Shown here: positions 5,462 through 10,385 of the stretch, one piece after another | Layout of the letters: each line of letters begins with the position of its first letter | Numbering within the stretch: the stretch's first letter is position 1 | Assembly: GCA_946629205.1 (NCBI GenBank) | Contig: CAMOXP010000033.1 | Coordinates: forward strand, 1-10,385 | Direction: 5' to 3' | Origin: an uncultured Bacillota bacterium | GTDB lineage: Bacteria; Bacillota; Clostridia; Peptostreptococcales; Anaerovoracaceae | DNA length: 10,385 bases | Program-made: the position numbers and the translations under genes | Notes under the pieces: model-generated | What the model was told of the DNA's origin: nothing | Database searches by the model: none | What the model saw: only the letters and a program-made list of their open reading frames with translations

Positions 5462-6028
5462 CTACATATTGTTGTAAATCGACAGCTTCACCACACCATA
5501 TCGTCTTTCTTTGGTTTTGGTGAACCCGTGGAGTTCATCCGGCATTTCGATTTGTTTTCTGTGCTCTGCGACGATGATTCCGCCGGGCGCCAGAACGCCG
5601 CCTTCTGCGATCAGCCGGAAGACATCATCCAAAAAACCTGCATCATAGGGCGGATCCAGCAAAATGATGTCAAAAGGCTCTTCCCTCCCGTCTTCGATCC
5701 TGCCGGCGAGGTTTTTGAGGACTTTGCTGTAATCTCCTGCCGCGATTCTCGTCTCCTCTTCTACCTTGCAGTGATCCAGATTCTGTTTGACCAGATTCAG
5801 GCTTTTGCGTGAAGCGTCCGCGAACAGACAGTAGGACGCACCCCGGCTCAGGGCTTCGATTCCGAGGCCCCCTGAACCGGCGAACAAATCCAGCACACGC
5901 GCGTCGTAGATATCGTTTGTCAGAATGCTGAAACAGGCCTCCTTGACTTTATCCGTCGTGGGCCGCACGCTGCTGTCTTCCGGAGAATACAGCTTCCTGC
6001 CTTTGTATTTTCCTGCTATGACTCTCAT
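5462..6028 (-). CDS. rsmD: 16S rRNA (guanine(966)-N(2))-methyltransferase
   Basis: RsmD uses S-adenosylmethionine to methylate N2 of a guanine in 16S rRNA near the P site (G966 in E. coli). The 188-residue protein starts MRVIAGKYKGRKL, typical of the family. RPTTDKVKEA (22-31) is the N-terminal RNA-side motif, DLFAGSGGLGIEALSRGA (47-64) is the SAM-binding loop, and LLDPPYD (123-129) is the catalytic DPPY motif of N6/N2 amino-methyltransferases. The length is normal. The start is ten bases after the recG stop, with an AGGAGA-type site overlapping that stop, which implies translational coupling in a recG-rsmD operon. rsmD directly before coaD is a widespread arrangement. Confidence 0.95.
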   Translation of the reverse strand: MRVIAGKYKGRKLYSPEDSSVRPTTDKVKEACFSILTNDIYDARVLDLFAGSGGLGIEALSRGASYCLFADASRKSLNLVKQNLDHCKVEEETRIAAGDYSKVLKNLAGRIEDGREEPFDIILLDPPYDAGFLDDVFRLIAEGGVLAPGGIIVAEHRKQIEMPDELHGFTKTKERRYGVVKLSIYNNM

Positions 6029-6038
6029 ATTTCTTCTC

Positions 6039-8078
6039 CTATAGATTGAGCGACAGATCCTCGCCGAAAAGTTTTGTCACACGCCGCTTCAGCGGCTGGT
6101 TCTGCGGTTTTGCCAGTCCCGGATCGTCCTCCAGGATCGCCCTCGCCTCGTCTCTGGCGGCGGCAAGAACATTCATGTGCCGCGCCATATCCGCCAGTTT
6201 CATATCGGGCAGTCCGTGCTGCCGTGTGCCGAATATCTCGCCCGGTCCCCGCAGCTTCAGATCCTCCTCTGCGATGAAGAACCCGTCCGCCGAAGACTCC
6301 ATGATGCTGCCGCGCTTCGCAGCGAGCTCTGACTGCCCTTCGTTGATCAGGAAACAGTAGGACTGTGCCTTGCCTCTTCCCACGCGGCCACGCAGCTGAT
6401 GCAGCTGAGCCAGACCGAAACGTTCCGCGTTCTCGATGACCATTACGGTAGCGTTGGGCACATTGATGCCGACCTCGATCACCACCGTGGCGACGAGGAT
6501 ATCGATTTCTCCCGCGCTGAAACGGGCCATGATGTCATCCTTTTCGTCCTGTTTCATGGCTCCATGGATCATCTCAGTCCGCGAAAACCTGCGCGACAGT
6601 TCCTCATAGACCTGCACGGCGGACCTGGCGTCCATGGCTTCCGACTCGTCAATAAGCGGCGTCACCACGTAGATCTGGTGCCCCTGCCTGATCTGCCGTT
6701 CAACGAAATCGTAGCAGCGCTGCCGGTCTGCCGGTCCGGACAGGCACTGGGTGATGATCGGTATCCTGCCGGGCGGCATCTCATCGATGACGGAAACATC
6801 CATATCCCCGTAGAGCACGACGGCCAGCGTACGGGGGATCGGCGTTGCAGTCATGACCAGTACATTGGCCCGGTCCCCCTTGTTCTTCAGTTTGATCCTC
6901 TGGCTGACGCCGAACCGGTGCTGTTCATCGGTGATGACAAGCCCCAGGTTGTGGAATCCCACATCCGGCTGAATGACAGCGTGCGTACCGATGAGGACCT
7001 GGATCGTCCCGTCGGCAAGTTCCTCCAGCACCTGACGCTTCTCGGCAGCCCGCAGGCTTCCGGACAGGAACCCTGTCTTTATCCCAAAGGCCTCAAAATC
7101 CTTGCTGAGGCCGTCGTAATGCTGTCTGGCAAGTATTTCTGTCGGCGCCATCATGACTGCCTGGTATCCGCTTCTGACAGCCTTGAACATGGCGATCTGG
7201 GCGACGGCGGTCTTGCCTGATCCTACATCCCCCTGTATGAGCCGGTTCATAGACCGCTCCGAAGTCAGATCCTCCATGATTTCCCTGACACAGCGCTGCT
7301 GTGCTCCGGTCAGCGGATACGGCAGGGCCTCTATCAATTCTTTTTCACAGCCGTCATCCGGGAAACGAATTCCTTTTTCGCGGCCGTTTTCGCCCATCTT
7401 TGAGGCCATGAGTCCTGTTTCCAGCGTCATGAACTCATCGAAGACGAGTCTGTATTTTGCCTCCAGATAATGCTGGCGCTCCTCGGGAAAATGGACATTG
7501 CGGATGGCGTATTCCATATCGCAAAGGTTGTTCCTCTTGACGGTCTCTTCGCTCAGTATGCTCTCGGCTTTGCTGTAAACAGGCTCGATGAGCTTTTGCA
7601 GCCGCCGCATCTCCCGCTGGGTGATCCCGCTGGTGAGCGGATAAATGGGGAGAATGCCGGTCTGGACAGTCTCCTCCTTTTCGAACTGGGGGTGGACGAC
7701 CTGCAGGCGTTCGCGGTTTAGTACCGGCTTTCCGAAAAACGCCAGCCTGTCTCCTCTGTGCACTGTCTTTGCCAAATAAGCCGCATTAAAAAATACAACC
7801 TCTATCGAGCCTGTATTGTCTGTAATGAGCATCCGCAGGACCCTGTTCCCTCTGCCCCGGTAAAACCCGCCGGAACGTATGACGTCTACTTCGCCTGCAA
7901 AGAGCGACGGAACGCCCTCCTGCAGTTTTGCGATGGGCAGGATCTGCTTCCTGTCCTCATAGATTCTGGGGAACGTGAACATCAGATCCTCGACGGTATA
8001 TACGCCGAGGCGCGCAAAAGCCTCCGCTTTTTTCGGTCCTACCCCTTTTAATGTTGTGATACTGTCCTGAAGTTCCAT
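6039..8078 (-). CDS. recG: ATP-dependent DNA helicase RecG
   Basis: RecG is a superfamily 2 translocase that regresses stalled replication forks and processes branched recombination intermediates. The 679-residue protein is full length. It starts with a helix-hairpin-helix-like LKGVGPKKAEAFARLGV (10-26), followed by the OB-fold wedge region (about 55-150) that splits the fork. The helicase motifs are complete: GDVGSGKT (283-290, Walker A), DEQHRFGV (384-391, motif II), TATPIPRT (410-417, motif III) and QLHQLRGRVGRG (558-569, motif VI). The start agrees with the family N-terminus, but the ribosome binding site is poor: GAGG is 20 bases upstream and only GATGGA lies close. The 47-base gap to the Asp23-family gene is a degenerate tandem repeat. 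fakA (yloV), which often sits here, is absent. Confidence 0.97.
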   Translation of the reverse strand: MELQDSITTLKGVGPKKAEAFARLGVYTVEDLMFTFPRIYEDRKQILPIAKLQEGVPSLFAGEVDVIRSGGFYRGRGNRVLRMLITDNTGSIEVVFFNAAYLAKTVHRGDRLAFFGKPVLNRERLQVVHPQFEKEETVQTGILPIYPLTSGITQREMRRLQKLIEPVYSKAESILSEETVKRNNLCDMEYAIRNVHFPEERQHYLEAKYRLVFDEFMTLETGLMASKMGENGREKGIRFPDDGCEKELIEALPYPLTGAQQRCVREIMEDLTSERSMNRLIQGDVGSGKTAVAQIAMFKAVRSGYQAVMMAPTEILARQHYDGLSKDFEAFGIKTGFLSGSLRAAEKRQVLEELADGTIQVLIGTHAVIQPDVGFHNLGLVITDEQHRFGVSQRIKLKNKGDRANVLVMTATPIPRTLAVVLYGDMDVSVIDEMPPGRIPIITQCLSGPADRQRCYDFVERQIRQGHQIYVVTPLIDESEAMDARSAVQVYEELSRRFSRTEMIHGAMKQDEKDDIMARFSAGEIDILVATVVIEVGINVPNATVMVIENAERFGLAQLHQLRGRVGRGKAQSYCFLINEGQSELAAKRGSIMESSADGFFIAEEDLKLRGPGEIFGTRQHGLPDMKLADMARHMNVLAAARDEARAILEDDPGLAKPQNQPLKRRVTKLFGEDLSLNL

Positions 8079-8128
8079 TCCATCTTTGCTGCTTAATTCC
8101 TCTGCCGCTAATTCATCTCTGCCGCTTA
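8077..8128 (-). repeat. Three degenerate tandem repeats between the Asp23-family gene and recG
   Basis: Read on the minus strand, the gap consists of TAAGCGGCAGAGATGAAT, then TAGCGGCAGAGGAAT, then TAAGCAGCAAAGATGGAAT. The units are 18, 15 and 19 bases. The first unit starts within the stop codon of the Asp23-family gene, and the third ends in the first two bases of the recG start codon. The purine-rich parts (GAGATG, GAGGA, AAGATGGA) are the only candidates for the recG ribosome binding site. Confidence 0.7.
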
Positions 8129-8500
8129 ACCCCGCTCCGGTATTTCGATGTGTCGCTTGGTGATTTCCTTCCCGGACTGGACGCCTGTGATGATGATCCT
8201 CACGTCGTGAGGGCTTTCGCCCATAACGTTTTCCACATTGTCTGTCACATACTCGATGATCTGCTTCGAATACTTGCTGATGCCTGCGCCGAAAGCGATG
8301 ATGATGTAGATCACCAGATCAAGGCCTTCATCGGTCTCCACGATATCCCAGCCTTTGCCGGAAACCGTGCCCATGTATCTGCCCTTGTAGTTTTCAAGGG
8401 TGACCTTACCGTCGCAGCCGCTGACAGCATCCCTTATGATTCTCTCTATGACACTTACCGGGAAGTGTATCTTTCCTAATTCTGTTTCCTTGTTGAACAT
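8126..8500 (-). CDS. Asp23/Gls24 family envelope stress response protein (YloU-like)
   Basis: The 124-residue protein matches the small Asp23/Gls24 domain in layout: an opening strand and helix (GKIHFPVSVIERIIRDAV, residues 9-26), a middle beta section (ETDEGLDLVIYIIIAFG, 55-71), then a helix and last strand (SKQIIEYVTDNVENVM, 78-93; HDVRIIITGV, 98-107). No membrane segment or signal peptide is seen with this start. The family is linked to cell-envelope stress; the precise biochemical role is not known. Position supports the call: Asp23-like yloU follows rpmB in Bacillus and many clostridia. The ATG at 8500 has no Shine-Dalgarno site, and an extended -10 box ends six bases before it, suggesting a leaderless message. 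An in-frame ATG at 8599 overlaps rpmB and would translate the terminator, so I reject it. Confidence 0.8.
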   Translation of the reverse strand: MFNKETELGKIHFPVSVIERIIRDAVSGCDGKVTLENYKGRYMGTVSGKGWDIVETDEGLDLVIYIIIAFGAGISKYSKQIIEYVTDNVENVMGESPHDVRIIITGVQSGKEITKRHIEIPERG

Positions 8501-8506
8501 ATCTGA

Positions 8507-8515
8507 ATTGTACCA
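8507..8515 (-). promoter_or_regulatory. Extended -10 promoter of the Asp23-family gene
   Basis: The minus strand reads TGGTACAAT, a TGn-extended -10 box (TACAAT at 8507-8512). No good -35 lies at 17 or 18 bases (TATTTT, CTATTT), as is usual for extended -10 promoters. Standard spacing puts the transcription start at or within one base of the A of the ATG at 8500. Confidence 0.55.
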
Positions 8516-8550
8516 TAGATAGGCAAATAAAAATAGATAAGCAAATAAAA
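8515..8550. repeat. Two tandem 18-base repeats upstream of the Asp23-family promoter
   Basis: ATAGATAGGCAAATAAAA (8515-8532) is followed directly by ATAGATAAGCAAATAAAA (8533-8550). They match at 17 of 18 positions. The pair fills the space between the rpmB terminator and the extended -10 element. The A/T-rich phase could act as an UP element or as paired protein-binding sites; it may also be simple slippage. Confidence 0.8.
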
Positions 8551-8572
8551 AAACACCTGCATGATGCAGGTG
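8547..8572 (-). terminator. Rho-independent terminator of rpmB
   Basis: On the minus strand CACCTGC and GCAGGTG (8566-8572 with 8554-8560) form a seven-base-pair stem with a five-base loop, followed by seven T (8547-8553). It lies 13 bases beyond the rpmB stop codon and isolates rpmB from the Asp23-family gene. Confidence 0.92.
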
Positions 8573-8585
8573 CTTAGGCCTTTCT

Positions 8586-8774
8586 TTAAGCACGCTCAAC
8601 TTTGCCTGATCTGAGGCATCTTGTGCATACCTTGGCTCTTCTTACTGTTCCGTTGTCATTGATTCTGACAGTCTGGATATTCGCATTCCACTTTCTCTTC
8701 GTGTGTCTGTTTGAGTGGGATACGTTGTTTCCGGAAACCTGACCCTTTCCGCAAATTTCGCATTTGTTTGACAT
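8586..8774 (-). CDS. rpmB: Large ribosomal subunit protein bL28
   Basis: The 62-residue basic protein is part of the 50S subunit. MSNKCEICGKGQVSGNNVSHSNRHTKRKW is the recognisable L28 N-terminus (residues 1-29). CEIC (5-8) and CTRC (50-53) form the zinc-binding four-cysteine set, so it is the zinc form, like L32 in this window. The length is normal. AGGAGG at 8783-8788, eight bases before the ATG, fixes the start. It is flanked by its own promoter and terminator and is therefore transcribed alone. Its place before the Asp23-family gene is conserved in Bacillota. Confidence 0.97.
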   Translation of the reverse strand: MSNKCEICGKGQVSGNNVSHSNRHTKRKWNANIQTVRINDNGTVRRAKVCTRCLRSGKVERA

Positions 8775-8841
8775 CTGGCGCACCTCCTTGCTATCTGGTA
8801 TATTAATGCGTTCCGCATAATTTCTGGCTCGAACATTTGAA

Positions 8842-8870
8842 ATTATAGCACAGGCGCGGAGCCTATGCAA
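8842..8870 (-). promoter_or_regulatory. Strong promoter of rpmB
   Basis: On the minus strand TTGCAT (8865-8870), a 17-base spacer and TATAAT (8842-8847) with a TGn extension form a near-ideal promoter. AT-rich AAAATATTTT (8872-8881) directly upstream could be an UP element; it touches the nrdG stop codon. The leader of about 60 bases contains a small inverted repeat around ATGCG / CGCAT. I see no separate terminator for nrdG. Confidence 0.82.
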
Positions 8871-8880
8871 GAAAATATTT

Positions 8881-9402
8881 TCATTGTTCCTCAGCCTCAT
8901 TCCAAAGGACGATATGACCTTCCTTCCAGGTCTTCGGCATATCGATGAGCCTCTGGTTTGCGCTTCCTCTGAACTGCAGGGTGAGATCGCGCTTTGCCTG
9001 TACGAACGGGCCGTCAATAAGCAAGTCGCACATGCGCAGCAGCTCTTCGATATTCTTATCCTTCAGTGCCATACGCAGCAACTGTTCCAGCGTATAGCCG
9101 CTGTAGATCGTGATGGTTTTGCCTCTCTCCTTGATTCCTCTGCCGAGAGCTGCGAAGCCTTCCGGCTGGCACATGGGCTCCCCGCCCGAAAATGTCGCTC
9201 CTGCCAGGAGCGGGTTTTTGTCAAATTCCTTCAGCAGTCTTTCGACTGATACTTCCGTTCCGCCTGCAAAATCATGGGTCTCCGGATTGTGGCAGCCGGG
9301 GCAATCGTGCGGACAGCCCTGGCAAAAGACTGCAAATCTAATGCCCGGGCCGTCAACGATCGATTCTCTCATGATTCCGGCGATCCTAATGGATTCTGCC
9401 AT
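8881..9402 (-). CDS. nrdG: Anaerobic ribonucleotide reductase activating protein
   Basis: NrdG is a radical-SAM enzyme that uses a [4Fe-4S] cluster and S-adenosylmethionine to create the glycyl radical on NrdD. The 173-residue protein has RESIVDGPGIRFAVF (residues 12-26), the cluster motif CPHDCPGC (Cys30, Cys34, Cys37; the CX3CX2C pattern) and the SAM-binding FSGGEP (71-76), with IDGPFV (129-134) further on. The length is normal. The start is 18 bases after the nrdD stop with a modest GAGGT site, so nrdD and nrdG form one operon and are probably coupled. A requirement for this pair indicates growth without oxygen. Confidence 0.96.
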   Translation of the reverse strand: MAESIRIAGIMRESIVDGPGIRFAVFCQGCPHDCPGCHNPETHDFAGGTEVSVERLLKEFDKNPLLAGATFSGGEPMCQPEGFAALGRGIKERGKTITIYSGYTLEQLLRMALKDKNIEELLRMCDLLIDGPFVQAKRDLTLQFRGSANQRLIDMPKTWKEGHIVLWNEAEEQ

Positions 9403-9420
9403 TGTCGATACCTCTGTCTG

Positions 9421-10385
9421 TTATTCAGCAGCCTCGTCCAGCTGCTCCATCTCGCCCTGTGCAGGCGCTACGCCTACAGAATGCTTCACTCTGTCTTTCT
9501 CCTCCGCTGTCTTGGCGTCATTCCAGTGATCCATGGTGCCAACCAGGTATCCGGTGATGCGGCGGATCCTCTCAAACCCCGTATCCCCGTCATCTTCTGT
9601 CCTGCCGCAGCAAGGGCACTCATTGTCGATGATGCCGGTATATCCGCAAACCGGGTCCCTGTCGACCGGGTGGTTGATGGAGCCGTAGCCTACGCCGCTT
9701 TCTTTCATGCATCTGACGACCTGCTCGAACGCGTCCAGATTCTTCGTGGGGTCGCCGTCAAGCTCGATGTAGCTGATGTGACCGGCGTTCGTCAACGTGT
9801 GGTACGGTGCTTCCAGTCTGATCTTCTCAAATGCGTTGATGTTGAAGTATACAGGGATATGGAAGGAGTTCGTGTAGTATTCTCTGTCCGTAACGCCCTC
9901 GATCACGCCGTACTTGGCACGGTCGATCCTGACGAATCTGCCTGACAGTCCCTCAGCCGGCGTAGCCAGAAGCGTATAGTTGAAGCCTGTCTTCTTGGAC
10001 TCGTCGTCCAGTCTCTTTCTCATGAACCCGATAATCTCAAGTCCCAGCGCCTGCGCTTCCGGACTTTCGCCGTGGTGCACGCCCATCAGGGCCTTCAGAG
10101 TCTCAGCAAGTCCGATGAAGCCTACGCTTAAGGTTCCGTGCTTCAGCACTTCTCCGACAGTGTCGTCTTCCTTGAGCTTGTCGGAGTCGATCCATACGCC
10201 CTGTCCCATGAGGAACGGATAGTTGCGGACCTTCTTGCTCGCCTGGATCTTGTATCTCTCCATGAGCTGGTCGATAGCCAGGTTCATCTTGCGGTTCAGT
10301 TCTTCGAAGAAGAAGTCGATATCGCCGTGGGCTTTGATGGCGATTCTCGGCAGGTTGATGGAAGTGAAGCTCAGATTGCCTCTTC
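9421..10385 (-). CDS. nrdD: Anaerobic ribonucleoside-triphosphate reductase, class III (C-terminal part)
   Basis: NrdD reduces ribonucleoside triphosphates to deoxyribonucleotides without oxygen by glycyl-radical chemistry. The right edge cuts the gene; about 320 C-terminal residues are visible, beginning RGNLSFTSINLPRIAI, and the ATP cone and first half of the barrel are missing. The glycyl-radical site is RITGYLVG, with the radical glycine encoded at 9550-9552, near the C-terminus as expected. Just before it lies the zinc-site region, DPVCGYTG followed by ECPCCGR. Compared with the E. coli pattern CxxCG...CPKCG, as I recall it, the first cysteine position is aspartate here and an extra cysteine appears in CPCC. 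The tail after the radical loop is about 40 residues and rich in Glu and Gln. nrdG follows directly. Confidence 0.96.
   Translation of the reverse strand, partial: RGNLSFTSINLPRIAIKAHGDIDFFFEELNRKMNLAIDQLMERYKIQASKKVRNYPFLMGQGVWIDSDKLKEDDTVGEVLKHGTLSVGFIGLAETLKALMGVHHGESPEAQALGLEIIGFMRKRLDDESKKTGFNYTLLATPAEGLSGRFVRIDRAKYGVIEGVTDREYYTNSFHIPVYFNINAFEKIRLEAPYHTLTNAGHISYIELDGDPTKNLDAFEQVVRCMKESGVGYGSINHPVDRDPVCGYTGIIDNECPCCGRTEDDGDTGFERIRRITGYLVGTMDHWNDAKTAEEKDRVKHSVGVAPAQGEMEQLDEAAE

Noticed and set aside
6399..7220. A 273-codon plus-strand open frame opposite recG
   Set aside because: Antisense shadow of the conserved helicase motifs; no start signals.
8077..8550. A CRISPR array formed by the tandem repeats around the Asp23-family gene
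   Set aside because: The two repeat sets are unrelated, units are directly adjacent without spacers, and no cas gene is present.
8501..8599. A longer N-terminus for the Asp23-family protein with a hydrophobic stretch (FLFAYLFLFAYLW)
   Set aside because: The apparent membrane segment is a translation of the rpmB terminator T-run and the 18-base tandem repeats, overlaps rpmB, and lacks a ribosome binding site.

Overview
This window looks like a chromosomal housekeeping segment of an anaerobic Bacillota bacterium, most likely a clostridium of moderate GC content (roughly half GC by eye). The reasons are strong AGGAGG ribosome binding sites, consensus sigma-A-type promoters, an oxygen-independent ribonucleotide reductase pair (nrdD-nrdG), acetate kinase, and the clostridial-type order rpmB / Asp23 / recG / rsmD / coaD / coiled-coil protein / tmcAL / ackA. 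I could not assign a genus. I see no prophage, plasmid, CRISPR array, transposase gene, tRNA or rRNA.

Layout. At the left edge (1-263) is a promoter region. It appears to fire in both directions: leftward to a gene just outside the window and rightward to rpmF (ribosomal protein L32, 264-443), the only plus-strand gene. A bidirectional terminator and a short palindromic repeat separate rpmF from the convergent asd gene. Everything else is on the minus strand, read from right to left: the C-terminal part of nrdD (cut by the right edge), nrdG, rpmB with its own promoter and terminator, an Asp23/Gls24-family gene, recG, rsmD, coaD, an unknown coiled-coil protein, tmcAL, then ackA and asd, each with its own promoter and preceded by a terminator-like hairpin.

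How the genes work together. nrdD and nrdG make deoxynucleotides without oxygen. rpmB, rpmF, rsmD and tmcAL serve the ribosome and tRNA decoding. recG rescues stalled replication forks. coaD makes dephospho-CoA. ackA makes ATP and acetate from acetyl phosphate, and acetate is the acyl donor used by TmcAL. asd commits aspartate to lysine, threonine, methionine and the cell-wall precursor diaminopimelate.

The genes themselves are ordinary. The more unusual material lies between them: two copies of a palindromic repeat related to each other, one almost touching the tmcAL start; two different short tandem repeats flanking the Asp23-family gene, whose promoter position suggests a leaderless mRNA; a 23-base alternating purine-pyrimidine tract at the ackA transcription start; a divergent nucleotide-binding motif in TmcAL; and gene-order gaps (no fakA between Asp23 and recG, no yceD before rpmF). 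I found no convincing new multi-gene system. No intergenic stretch exceeds 300 bases.
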